32,390 nucleotides of DNA from Streptomyces sp. MH60 (GTDB taxonomy: Bacteria; Actinomycetota; Actinomycetes; Streptomycetales; Streptomycetaceae), in NCBI RefSeq assembly GCF_002939385.1, contig NZ_MULI01000077.1, forward strand, positions 1 to 32,390, written 5' to 3'. Position 1 is the first letter of the stretch; each line of letters begins with the position of its first letter. Positions 7,198-14,400 of this stretch are shown in pieces. Both the position numbers and the translations under genes were made by a program. Under the pieces are notes generated by a model. The model had not been told where the DNA came from and ran no database searches. It saw nothing but the letters and a program-made list of their open reading frames with translations.

Positions 7198-7245
7198 CGC
7201 GCTACGGATGCGCAGGTCCACCGTCACCGGCGGAAGGGAGTCACC

Positions 7246-8502
7246 TCAGAACATGTCCGGGCACCAAGGCCGCCTGGACGTACGCAGCAGGGCGTCGACC
7301 ACACGGGCGGCGCCCGCTCGTTCTTCCCGCACCCGGCCGAGCGCCGCCAGCCGTACGGCCGAGGCGTCGCCCAGCCACAGCGCCCCCAGCTCCGCCACGT
7401 CGAGCACGAGATGGGCGCTCTCGGTGGTCGGCGCGCAGGACGCGCCGTCCGGGCCCGCCTCCAGCCGCCACCGCCCGCCGGCGAGCCCTCCCCGGTCCAC
7501 CACGTCGAGCACCACCGACCCCCGGCCCTCGTACGTCCGCGCCGTGAGCGCCTCGGCGACGTCCAGGATCCGCACCCACAGCCAGTCGGCCTGCGTGGTG
7601 ATGCGGGCCGCGCGCGGGTCCGGCAGGAGGCCGGGGAGCAGGTCGTCCGGGGAGCGCCAGCCGCTCTTCACCGTCTGGACCCAGTCGATCGAGCACAGGT
7701 AGTGCCACAGCGCGCGCTCGGCGGCCGGGGTCACGGCGAGCAGCCAGTCGACGGTCGCCGTGTTCAGTGGCTGCTTGGCGTCGCCCCAGCGGTCGTCGGT
7801 GCGGTACGAGGCCAGGCCCTCGACCTCGCCGTCCGCCGCGCGGTACAGGGCGTAGTACGGCTCGGTCCAGGACGTGCCGTTCAGGTCCACGACGCCGGTC
7901 CGGGCCTGCCACCACAGCTCGGCCCGGCTGACCGCGCCCGGCTGGGCCCGGCGCAGCCGCTCGTGCAGCTCGGGGCCGAGCTTGCGGACGTCAGCGCCGT
8001 CCACGAGGTCGATCCGGCCGCCGTCCTCCGGGGCCGCCCAGCGCGCGTCGAGACCGGTGCGCGGCACGTCGACCGTCCACTCGGTCATGGTGGTGGCGGG
8101 GCCGAAACCGTACCGGCCGTAGATCCGGTACTCCGCCGCGATCAGCGTCGCGACCACGTCCCCGCGTTCCTTCGCCGCGGCCAGGTCCTGCGCCATCATC
8201 CGGGTGAGCAGGCCGCGGCGGCGGTGGGTCGGGGTGACGGTGACGTTGGAGACCGCGTCGGCCCGGACCGCGGCGCCGCCGACGGTCGTCAGCTCCTGGT
8301 CGAAGGACCGGAAGGTCGCCACGCACCGGTCGCCGTCGAAGGCACCGAGGAGCCGGCCGGGCACGAACTGCCGGCGCCGCGCCTCCAACTGCTCCTCGGG
8401 CACCAGGGGCGGTTGCAGGAACCCGGTGTTCAGGGCCCGGTTCCAGTCGGGGAACTCGGCCTCGGTGATGGGACGTACGTCTGTCTCGGTACGGCGGCTC
8501 AT
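7246..8502 (-). CDS. Eis-like GNAT N-acetyltransferase
   Basis: This 418-residue protein of the Eis family transfers acetyl groups from acetyl-CoA. The first GNAT domain has the acetyl-CoA motif VTPTHRRRGLL (about 89-99) and the family loop YGRYGFG (about 128-134). A second GNAT-like domain and a sterol-carrier-like C-terminal domain follow. The chain ends in WCPDMF, where the terminal phenylalanine carboxylate is the catalytic group in known Eis enzymes. Mycobacterial Eis acetylates aminoglycosides and proteins. The substrate here is unknown. The ATG at 8502 is chosen because TACCGT lies exactly 6 nt upstream, and the frame upstream of it is only the shadow of the asparaginase gene. Confidence 0.88.
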   Translation of the reverse strand: MSRRTETDVRPITEAEFPDWNRALNTGFLQPPLVPEEQLEARRRQFVPGRLLGAFDGDRCVATFRSFDQELTTVGGAAVRADAVSNVTVTPTHRRRGLLTRMMAQDLAAAKERGDVVATLIAAEYRIYGRYGFGPATTMTEWTVDVPRTGLDARWAAPEDGGRIDLVDGADVRKLGPELHERLRRAQPGAVSRAELWWQARTGVVDLNGTSWTEPYYALYRAADGEVEGLASYRTDDRWGDAKQPLNTATVDWLLAVTPAAERALWHYLCSIDWVQTVKSGWRSPDDLLPGLLPDPRAARITTQADWLWVRILDVAEALTARTYEGRGSVVLDVVDRGGLAGGRWRLEAGPDGASCAPTTESAHLVLDVAELGALWLGDASAVRLAALGRVREERAGAARVVDALLRTSRRPWCPDMF

Positions 8503-8508
8503 ACGCTC

Positions 8509-8514
8509 ACGGTA
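8509..8514 (-). promoter_or_regulatory. Leaderless-type -10 of the Eis-like gene
   Basis: TACCGT on the minus strand is followed by GAGCGT and then ATG at 8502. Confidence 0.45.
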
Positions 8515-8561
8515 GGCCGACGCCCCCACCTGCGTCGCGGGGATTAACGGGGCCGTGGACG

Positions 8562-9572
8562 TCAGAAGGACGCCCGGATCTCCCCCACCTCCCGGCCGGC
8601 GCCCAGCAGGGGCGCGTGGCCGATGCGGTCGACGACCGGGCCCTGGACGCCCAGCAGCGACAGGGCGCGGGACAGCACCGGGCCCAGGGCCCGGGTCGCG
8701 CCGTCCTCGATCTTGAAGGCGAGGGCGCGGCCGTCGGGCAGGGCCACCGCCTGGACGGCCTCCGCGCCCATCTTGGAGAGCGTGCCGGGCACCTCGCGCA
8801 TCAGCCAGGTGTCCGCGCGGCGGCTGCCGGCGACGTACTCGGGGTGGGCGCGCATCGCGTCGGCGACCCGGCGCTCGGCCGAACCGGGCTCGGCGCCGAC
8901 GAAGGACCGGAAGGCGCGGGCCAGCCCGACCAGGCTGATCGCCATCAGCGGCGCCCCGCACCCGTCGGTGCCGACCGCGGCGACCGGCTCGCCCGCCGCG
9001 TCCTCCACCACCTTGTGGATGATCCGCTGGAGCGGGTGCTCCGGGTCGAGGTAGGTCTCCAGCGGCCAGCCCCGCTGCGCGCAGACCGCCAGCATCGCGG
9101 TGTGCTTGCCGGAGCAGTTCATGGTGACGCGGTCCGGCACGGCGCCCGACGCCAGGTACGTCTCCCGCTCCTCGGCGTCCAGCGGCAGGTCGGGCGGGCA
9201 CTGGAGCAGCGCCGGGTCCAGGCCGTACTCGTCCAGCATCTTGCGGACCAGATCCCGGTGAAACGGTTCTCCGGAGTGGCTCGCGGCGGCCAGCGCCAGC
9301 CGCTCCCCCGCGAGGTCGAGGCCGGCCCGCAGGACGCCCGCCGCCTGCATCGGCTTGTTGGAGGAGCGGGGGAAGACCGGCGCCGTCACCTCGCCCAGCG
9401 CCAGCTCCACCGCCCCGTCGGCGCCCAGCACCACCAGGCTGCCCCGGTGCCGCCCCTCGACGAAACCGGACCGGACGACCTCGGCGAGGACGGGCGGCAC
9501 GACGGGCGACAGGGCGGACGTGGGCGCGGACTGGTTCGTGTGCGACGGGTGCGTCGGCTGGGGCGCGGGCAT
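8562..9572 (-). CDS. L-asparaginase II family protein
   Basis: This 336-residue protein belongs to the actinobacterial and rhizobial type asparaginase family (PF06089), unrelated to the E. coli AnsA/AnsB fold. Family signatures visible are FPRSSNKPMQA, ASHSGE, MNCSGKHTAML, GTDGCGAP and SKMGAE. In the characterised Rhizobium enzyme the corresponding SxxK residues are catalytic. It would hydrolyse asparagine to aspartate and ammonia, though many members are untested. No signal peptide is seen, so it is probably cytoplasmic. GGAAGG precedes the ATG by 9 nt. It lies downstream of rsiG beyond a terminator. Confidence 0.87.
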   Translation of the reverse strand: MPAPQPTHPSHTNQSAPTSALSPVVPPVLAEVVRSGFVEGRHRGSLVVLGADGAVELALGEVTAPVFPRSSNKPMQAAGVLRAGLDLAGERLALAAASHSGEPFHRDLVRKMLDEYGLDPALLQCPPDLPLDAEERETYLASGAVPDRVTMNCSGKHTAMLAVCAQRGWPLETYLDPEHPLQRIIHKVVEDAAGEPVAAVGTDGCGAPLMAISLVGLARAFRSFVGAEPGSAERRVADAMRAHPEYVAGSRRADTWLMREVPGTLSKMGAEAVQAVALPDGRALAFKIEDGATRALGPVLSRALSLLGVQGPVVDRIGHAPLLGAGREVGEIRASF

Positions 9573-9612
9573 CGGCGGTGGCCTTCCGGAACGGGCGACC
9601 CCCCGCTGCGAC

Positions 9613-9631
9613 GGCCCGGGATCACCGGGCC
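9613..9631 (-). terminator. Hairpin after rsiG
   Basis: GGCCCGG and CCGGGCC pair over 7 bp around a 5-nt loop, in the 90-nt gap between rsiG and the asparaginase gene. Confidence 0.5.
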
Positions 9632-9662
9632 CCGGAGGCGGCGCGGATGGCCGCCCCCCGTG

Positions 9663-10316
9663 TCACACGAGCAGGTCGTCGACTTGTGCTTCCCCTTCAC
9701 GGTACCGGCGTGCGATCTCCGCGCTGCAGCCGTCCGCCGTGCGCTGGAGCCGCTGCCGCCTCCGGGAGACCTGCTGCTCGTAGCGCACCAGCCGCCCCAT
9801 GCCGGCGGTCAGCTCGACGTCGGTGCGGGCCGTCAGGTCGGACAGCTCCACCTCGCCCAGCATCTCCGCGGCCAGCCGCCGGCACTCCTCGCTGCGCGGG
9901 GTGCCCAGCGTCACATGCCGGGCGGAGGAACGCTGGCGGGCCGGTGCGTCGGCGAGGATCTCCGACAGCCGCTCCACCACCGACCCGGTCGCCGCCGTGA
10001 CCACGGACGACGACGAGGCCGGCCCGCGCCCCGCCAGCTCCGCGCGCAGGATGTCGATACGGCCCTGCAGCAGCCGCCGTACGTAGCTGAGGTCCGCCTC
10101 CTCGCGCTGGGCGTCCCGGCGCAGCGTGCGCAGCTCCGGCAGGCTCAGCGCGGCCAGGTCCCGCTCCGGCGGGTCGGCCGGCAGCTCCGGGCTGTCCGTG
10201 CGCTGCACGGGCGGCCGGGGCGCCTCAGGACCACTCGGGCCGCCCGGACCTCCCCGGCCACTCGGAGATGTCAACGCGGCAGTCCCGAACGACCGCCCCG
10301 TACTCGGTGTGCTCAT
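9663..10316 (-). CDS. rsiG: Anti-sigma factor RsiG (c-di-GMP-dependent, targets WhiG)
   Basis: This 217-residue protein has two helical segments, each carrying the c-di-GMP binding signature E-x3-S-x2-R-x3-Q-x3-D. The first copy is E73, S77, R80, Q84, D88. The second is E180, S184, R187, Q191, D195. This twin motif is the published hallmark of RsiG, which with c-di-GMP holds the sporulation sigma factor WhiG inactive. The N-terminal 50 residues are a disordered Pro/Gly-rich tail. The ATG at 10316 has GAGG just upstream. A longer frame starting at 10367 lacks a ribosome binding site. It is divergent from dtd. Confidence 0.92.
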   Translation of the reverse strand: MSTPSTGRSFGTAALTSPSGRGGPGGPSGPEAPRPPVQRTDSPELPADPPERDLAALSLPELRTLRRDAQREEADLSYVRRLLQGRIDILRAELAGRGPASSSSVVTAATGSVVERLSEILADAPARQRSSARHVTLGTPRSEECRRLAAEMLGEVELSDLTARTDVELTAGMGRLVRYEQQVSRRRQRLQRTADGCSAEIARRYREGEAQVDDLLV

Positions 10317-10391
10317 GTGCCTCAACCGTCCCCTCGCCCGGCGCCTGGGAGCATCGTGCCACCCCAAGTGGCCGCTATGTGACCGAGTGCC

Positions 10392-10446
10392 CCCGATCGG
10401 ACCCGATCGGCCCCAGATGGGGGGTTCGCAGCGAAAAGAAACCCCC
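10392..10446. other. Structured intergenic region between rsiG and dtd
   Basis: The divergent gap 10317-10494 holds a direct repeat CCCGATCGG (10392-10400 and 10402-10410). It also holds a hairpin GGGGGTT/AACCCCC (10420-10426 and 10440-10446). No gene is seen. These may be regulator sites or leader structure of dtd. Confidence 0.4.
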
Positions 10447-10494
10447 TACGGCCCCGCCCCCCGGCGCCCTGGGGGCGCACGGCATCATGACGGG

Positions 10495-10920
10495 ATGCGT
10501 GCAGTGGTGCAGAGGGTGGACGGCGCGAGCGTCGTCGTGGACGGCGAGACCGTGGGCGCGATCGACGGCGAGGGCCTGTGCGTCCTGGTCGGCGTCACCC
10601 ACGACGACACCGAGGAGAAGGCGGCGCAGCTGGCCCGCAAGCTCTGGTCGGTGCGGATCCTGCACGACGAGAAGTCGTGCAGCGACCTCGACGCCCCGCT
10701 GCTGGTGATCAGCCAGTTCACTCTTTACGGCGACGCCCGCAAGGGCCGCCGCCCCACCTGGAACGCCGCCGCGCCCGGCGACCTCGCCGAACCGCTGGTC
10801 GACGAGGTCGTCGCCCGGCTGCGCGCGCTGGGCGCGACCGTGGCGACGGGACGTTTCGGCGCGCAGATGCGGGTGTCGCTGACCAACGACGGCCCGTTCA
10901 CGGTCCTCGTCGAGGTCTGA
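10495..10920 (+). CDS. dtd: D-aminoacyl-tRNA deacylase
   Basis: This 141-residue enzyme removes D-amino acids (and mischarged glycine) from tRNA. It has the N-terminal MRAVVQRV, the SQFTLYGD motif (about 78-85) and the NDGP motif with the Gly-cisPro dipeptide near the C-terminus. These are the two signatures of the active site. The length is normal, though the loop around HDEKSCSDLD is slightly short. The ATG at 10495 begins the canonical N-terminus. It runs convergent with ygfZ with 8 nt between the stops. Confidence 0.95.
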   Translation: MRAVVQRVDGASVVVDGETVGAIDGEGLCVLVGVTHDDTEEKAAQLARKLWSVRILHDEKSCSDLDAPLLVISQFTLYGDARKGRRPTWNAAAPGDLAEPLVDEVVARLRALGATVATGRFGAQMRVSLTNDGPFTVLVEV

Positions 10921-10928
10921 GGCGGGCC

Positions 10929-11894
10929 CTACGGCTCGACGACGGTCTCCTGCGCGGCCGCCGTCTCCTCGGCCATCAGCCGGGCGTCCACCGGCACGTT
11001 CCGCTTCACCAGGGCGAGGGCCACCGGGCCCAGCTCGTGGTGGCGCGCGGACGTGGTGACGAACCCGACCTTCCGGCCGTCGGGCCCGTCGTCCGCGAGA
11101 CGGATCTCCGCCCCGTTCGGCGGCAGGTGCACCTCGCTGCCGTCCAGGTGCAGGAAGACCAGCCGGCGCGGCGGCTTGCCGAGGTTCTGCACCCGGGCGA
11201 CGGTCTCCTGCCCGCGGTAGCAGCCCTTCTGGAGGTGCACGGCCGTACCGATCCAGCCCAGCTCGTGCGGGATGGTCCGGTGGTCGGTCTCGAAGCCGAG
11301 GCGGGGGCGGTGCTGCTCGACCCGCAGCGCCTCGTGGGCGAGGATCCCGGCCGCGGGCCCGGCCTGGGCGGCGAACGCCTCCAGCTCCTCCCTCGGCAGG
11401 AAGAGATCACGGCCGTACGGCGTCTCGCGGACGGCGGCGGATTCGGGGGCCGGGGCGATCGACCCGGCCGGCAGGTGCACGACGGCGGTGTCGGCGGTGC
11501 GGTCGGCGACCTCGACCCGGTAGAAGAACTTCATCGACTCCAGGTAGGCGATGAGCGCCTCCTGGCTGCCGGGCTCGACGTGGGCCCAGACGGTCGCGCC
11601 GTCGTCGACGAGGTACAGGGCGTGCTCGATGTGGCCGTTCGCGGAGAGGATCAGCGCCTCGGTGGCCTGGCCGGCCGGCAGGTCGCTGACGTGCTGGGTG
11701 AGCAGCAGGTGCAGCCAGCTCAGCCGGTCGTCGCCCGTGACGGTGACGACACCGCGGTGGGAGAGGTCGACGAAGCCGGTGCCGTCGGCGAGGGCACGCT
11801 GCTCGCGGAACAGGTCGCCGTAGTGGGCGGCGACGCCTTCGTCCACTCCCTCGGCGGGAACGGCGCCGGGCAGGGACAGCAGGGGGCTCTTCAT
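10929..11894 (-). CDS. ygfZ: Folate-binding YgfZ/GcvT-like protein
   Basis: This 321-residue protein has the tetrahydrofolate-binding GcvT-like fold. The family signature KGCYRGQE at about residues 223-230 contains the conserved cysteine. YgfZ proteins support assembly or repair of iron-sulfur clusters. The ATG at 11894 is preceded by TAGGCT exactly 6 nt upstream, suggesting a leaderless transcript from a promoter of its own. It also follows nur by 20 nt on the same strand, so readthrough is possible. Confidence 0.92.
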   Translation of the reverse strand: MKSPLLSLPGAVPAEGVDEGVAAHYGDLFREQRALADGTGFVDLSHRGVVTVTGDDRLSWLHLLLTQHVSDLPAGQATEALILSANGHIEHALYLVDDGATVWAHVEPGSQEALIAYLESMKFFYRVEVADRTADTAVVHLPAGSIAPAPESAAVRETPYGRDLFLPREELEAFAAQAGPAAGILAHEALRVEQHRPRLGFETDHRTIPHELGWIGTAVHLQKGCYRGQETVARVQNLGKPPRRLVFLHLDGSEVHLPPNGAEIRLADDGPDGRKVGFVTTSARHHELGPVALALVKRNVPVDARLMAEETAAAQETVVEP

Positions 11895-11900
11895 ACGCCC

Positions 11901-11906
11901 AGCCTA
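11901..11906 (-). promoter_or_regulatory. ygfZ leaderless-type -10 (TAGGCT)
   Basis: TAGGCT is followed by GGGCGT and ATG at 11894. A 9-bp direct repeat TACGACTCG (11905-11913 and 11916-11924, 11-bp period) overlaps and extends into the 3' end of nur. Confidence 0.45.
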
Positions 11907-11914
11907 CGACTCGC

Positions 11915-12352
11915 TTACGACTCGGTAGTTGAACCCTTCAGGGAACAGCTCTCGCACCGGCCGAAGATCGCGAAGTGCTTCATGTCGGTGTCGAAGCCGA
12001 ACTGCTCGCGCAGCTTGGCGGTGAAGTCGGCGGCCACCGACAGGTCGGCCTCGATCACGTTGGTGCAGTCCCGGCAGACCAGGTGGATGTGGTGGTGCCG
12101 GTCGGCCAGGTGGTAGGTGGGCGCACCGTGCCCGAGGTGGGCATGGCTGACCAGCCCCAGCTCCTCCAGCAGCTCCAGCGTGCGGTACACGGTGGAGATG
12201 TTGACCCCCGACGCCGTCTTCCTCACTTCGCCGAGGATGTCGTCGGGGGTCGCGTGCTCCAGGGTGTCCACGGCTTCGAGCACCAGCTGCCGCTGGGGGG
12301 TCAGCCGGTAGCCACGCTGCCTGAGGTCGCTCTTCCAGTCGGTGCTCACCAC
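11915..12352 (-). CDS. nur: Nickel-responsive Fur-family regulator Nur
   Basis: This 145-residue Fur-family repressor is, as I recall the S. coelicolor Nur sequence, nearly identical to it. All metal ligands described for the Nur structure are present at the same numbers. H33, H86, H88 and H90 form the M-site. H70, H72 and H126 form the nickel site. Two CxxC pairs are present at about 93/96 and near the C-terminus. Nur with nickel represses nickel uptake genes and the iron superoxide dismutase gene. The GTG at 12352 lies 6 nt after TAGACT, so the transcript is probably leaderless. The nitrobindin-like gene ends 15 nt upstream. Confidence 0.93.
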   Translation of the reverse strand: MVSTDWKSDLRQRGYRLTPQRQLVLEAVDTLEHATPDDILGEVRKTASGVNISTVYRTLELLEELGLVSHAHLGHGAPTYHLADRHHHIHLVCRDCTNVIEADLSVAADFTAKLREQFGFDTDMKHFAIFGRCESCSLKGSTTES

Positions 12353-12358
12353 ACCACG

Positions 12359-12364
12359 AGTCTA
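12359..12364 (-). promoter_or_regulatory. nur leaderless-type -10 (TAGACT)
   Basis: TAGACT on the minus strand is followed by CGTGGT and the GTG at 12352. It lies just past the stop of the upstream gene. Confidence 0.5.
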
Positions 12365-12367
12365 GGA

Positions 12368-12943
12368 CTACTTGAAGAAAGCGATCCCGTCGTCCGGCAT
12401 GTCGTCCGGCAGGGCCTTGGCCCAGCGCTCGACGTCGTCCGGGGTGACGACCTTCTTCAGGTGCGCCGACATGTAGGGGCGCAGCTCGACCTCGGGGGTC
12501 TGCTTCTCGCCGACCCACATCAGGTCGCTCTTGACGTAGCCGTACAGCCGCTTGCCGCCGGTGTAGGGACTCGACGCCGCCGTGCGGGCCACCGCGTCCG
12601 TGACCAGGTCGATCTGGGGCTTCTGGTCGGCCAGCTCGCCGTACCAGATCTCGATGACGCCGTCGTCGCGGGTCATCGTGACCTCGACCTTGCGGTTCGC
12701 GTCGATGCGCCAGAAGCCGTGCTCGGACTCCAGGGGACGGACCTTGTTGCCGTCGTTGTCCAGCACCCAGGTGTGCGACTGGTACTCCAGGAAGTCCCGG
12801 CCGTCGTGGGTGAAGGAGACCTCCTGGCCGAAGTTGCACTTCTCGGCACCGGGGAAGTCGTGCACGCCCGCGCCGGCCCAGTCGCCCAGCAGGAAGACGA
12901 GCGGGACAAGGTCCTTGTGCAGGTCGGACGGGATCTCGATCAT
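12368..12943 (-). CDS. Nitrobindin-like FABP-family beta-barrel protein
   Basis: This 191-residue protein belongs to the FABP/THAP4-type (DUF1794) family. The GxWxGxG signature appears as LLGDWAGAGVHDFPG at about residues 18-32. Relatives with a ferric haem act on nitric oxide or peroxynitrite, while some actinobacterial members lack the haem ligand and are called ferric nitrobindin-like proteins. I cannot decide from sequence alone whether haem binds here. An AGGAAG ribosome binding site precedes the ATG. It lies between a 32-residue membrane peptide gene and nur on the same strand. Confidence 0.86.
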   Translation of the reverse strand: MIEIPSDLHKDLVPLVFLLGDWAGAGVHDFPGAEKCNFGQEVSFTHDGRDFLEYQSHTWVLDNDGNKVRPLESEHGFWRIDANRKVEVTMTRDDGVIEIWYGELADQKPQIDLVTDAVARTAASSPYTGGKRLYGYVKSDLMWVGEKQTPEVELRPYMSAHLKKVVTPDDVERWAKALPDDMPDDGIAFFK

Positions 12944-12968
12944 GAGCGGTACTTCCTGGCGTCGGTGA

Positions 12969-13067
12969 TCAGCGCTGGCCCTGGTACAGCTTCTTCACGG
13001 TCAGACCGGCGAAGGCGAGAACGCCGACGCAGACCAGGACCAGCAGGGCTTCGAAGAAGATCTCCAC
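12969..13067 (-). CDS. Small single-pass membrane protein (32 residues)
   Basis: The GTG start at 13067 is preceded by AAGGAG at a good distance. The frame encodes 32 residues. An acidic N-terminus (MEIFFEA) leads into a hydrophobic helix at about residues 7-22, then a basic tail TVKKLYQGQR. The composition is that of a real membrane peptide rather than a shadow frame. It lies 25 nt upstream of the nitrobindin-like gene on the same strand. I do not recognise a named family. Confidence 0.7.
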   Translation of the reverse strand: MEIFFEALLVLVCVGVLAFAGLTVKKLYQGQR

Positions 13068-13112
13068 GGGGTGCTCCTTGAGCGGGGGGCATACGACAGG
13101 GCCGCCCCCAGC

Positions 13113-13406
13113 TTACGCGGCCCACCTCGGCTCTTCTCGCCGGACTCCGTCCAGGAAGGCGGCCCACGCGGGCGCGGCGAACAGGAGGGCTCCGCGAGCG
13201 GGGTCCTTGCTGTCCCGGACGGGGACGAGGGAGGGGAGGTTGGGGGCGACCTCGACGCACTCGCCGCCGCTCGTGTTGCTGTAGCTGCTCTTGCGCCAGT
13301 CGGCGGCGCGGAGGAGATCGTCGGAGACCTCTAGGCAGTCGCCCCCGCTCGTGTTGCTGTAGCTGCTCTTACGCCAAGAGACGGCGCTCAGATCGACGAC
13401 TCGCAT
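13113..13406 (-). CDS. DUF397 protein with an internally duplicated motif
   Basis: This 97-residue protein of the DUF397 family is a partner of XRE-DUF5753 regulators in the WhiJ/BldB-type systems of Streptomyces. The family signature W-R-K-S-S-Y-S-N-x-x-G-G-x-C-x-E-V occurs twice, about 26 residues apart, in residues 11-53. A single remaining half with VRDSKDP follows. Its start overlaps the end of the XRE gene by 19 nt, so the two are translated together. Function is presumed antagonism or co-action with the XRE regulator. Confidence 0.9.
   Translation of the reverse strand: MRVVDLSAVSWRKSSYSNTSGGDCLEVSDDLLRAADWRKSSYSNTSGGECVEVAPNLPSLVPVRDSKDPARGALLFAAPAWAAFLDGVRREEPRWAA
13249..13375. repeat. 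78-bp in-frame tandem duplication inside the DUF397 gene
   Basis: A block centred on GCTCGTGTTGCTGTAGCTGC recurs with an offset of 78 bp (26 codons). It is nearly identical over about 40 bp. Confidence 0.75.
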
Positions 13407-14230
13407 GGCGCTTCCTCCAACGTCCGCAGGATGAACTCGCGCGACTCGGCCGGTGACAGCGCCAAGTCCCGCATCGCATCGTACCTACGTTGCAGCAGCT
13501 CAACTGAGGCGTTTTCCTCCAGCAGTTCACCGCGCAGGTCGTTCTCGGAGTAGGCGACGACGCGGCCGTTCGGCAGCCGCAGGAACATCACCGCGGTGTT
13601 CATCAGGCCGTGCGGGCCCGCACGGAACGGCAGCACCTGGAGGGTGATGCTCGGGCGCTCGGCCATCTCGGCCAAGTGGGCCAACTGCTCCCGCCACGCC
13701 TCCACGTCGCGCAGCGACGTGCGCAGAACCGCCTCGGAGAGGATGACGCGAAACGGCGGTGGCGCCTCCCCGTCCAGCAGTTGCCGACGACCGAGACGGG
13801 CCTCGACCTGCTGCTCCAGCTCAGGCCCCTTGAGCCAGCCCACGGCCAGCGCCTCGCGCGCGTACCCGGCGGTCTGGAGCAGGCCCGGCGGTGCGCTCAC
13901 CGCGTAGTGCCACAGGCTGATCGCCTCGGCCTCCAGGATCATGTACCGCCGATACTGCTCGCGGAACTGCGTGGGATCGGCCACCGCCAGCTCCCACAGC
14001 GTGAGCAGCATGCCGCCCGTGCCGTAGTACTGGTCCAGCGCCTCCACGATCTCCGGGCCGCCCAGCGTGTGGCCGTTCTCCAGCTTTCCGAACTGGGACG
14101 CGTCCCACCCCACCACCTCGGCGACGCCCCGCAAGGACACGCCCCGCCGGTGCCGGAGCAGCCGCAGCTCCTCCGCGAACCGCGCCCTCGGCTCCTGACT
14201 GCGACCCGTGATCGCCCTCCGCTGCGGCAC
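13388..14230 (-). CDS. XRE-family regulator with DUF5753 domain
   Basis: This 280-residue protein has an N-terminal helix-turn-helix (about residues 17-62, with LRLLRHRRGVSLRGVAEVV and SQFGKLENG) and a C-terminal DUF5753 domain. This is the WhiJ-like class that occurs in many copies per Streptomyces genome, each with a DUF397 partner. Such systems modulate development and antibiotic production. The GTG at 14230 has GGGAGGGG just upstream. A 9-bp AT-rich tandem repeat lies 16 nt upstream of the start. Confidence 0.92.
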   Translation of the reverse strand: MPQRRAITGRSQEPRARFAEELRLLRHRRGVSLRGVAEVVGWDASQFGKLENGHTLGGPEIVEALDQYYGTGGMLLTLWELAVADPTQFREQYRRYMILEAEAISLWHYAVSAPPGLLQTAGYAREALAVGWLKGPELEQQVEARLGRRQLLDGEAPPPFRVILSEAVLRTSLRDVEAWREQLAHLAEMAERPSITLQVLPFRAGPHGLMNTAVMFLRLPNGRVVAYSENDLRGELLEENASVELLQRRYDAMRDLALSPAESREFILRTLEEAPCESSI

Positions 14231-14246
14231 CGCACCCCTCCCGGCT

Positions 14247-14264
14247 GTGGAATTTGTGGAATTT
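14247..14264. repeat. Perfect 9-bp tandem repeat GTGGAATTT, possible XRE operator
   Basis: Two copies of GTGGAATTT follow directly. They lie 16 nt before the XRE gene in the divergent gap 14231-14400. That gap also contains an interrupted dyad CTAC/GTAG flanked by TGCCC/GGGCA (14333-14358) and a TATAGA hexamer at 14373. Confidence 0.5.
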
Positions 14265-14400
14265 GGAGCGCCCGGTGTGGCACTAGCGGCCGTTCCGGGC
14301 TTGGCGGTCCCCGCCGTGGGTCATGCTCGTACTGCCCACCACTACGCAGAGTAGGGCAACTGTCGCATTCCGTATAGATGTTGACGTAAGGAGCGGACCC

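Noticed and set aside
7246..9201. A 651-codon minus-strand frame suggesting a fused acetyltransferase
   Set aside because: The first 233 codons are the out-of-frame shadow of the asparaginase gene. Real Eis-like similarity starts at the ATG at 8502, which has its own -10.
10370..10392. BldD-like site TGACCGAGTG before rsiG
   Set aside because: Two core positions of the BldD consensus are wrong, and many such partial matches are expected by chance.
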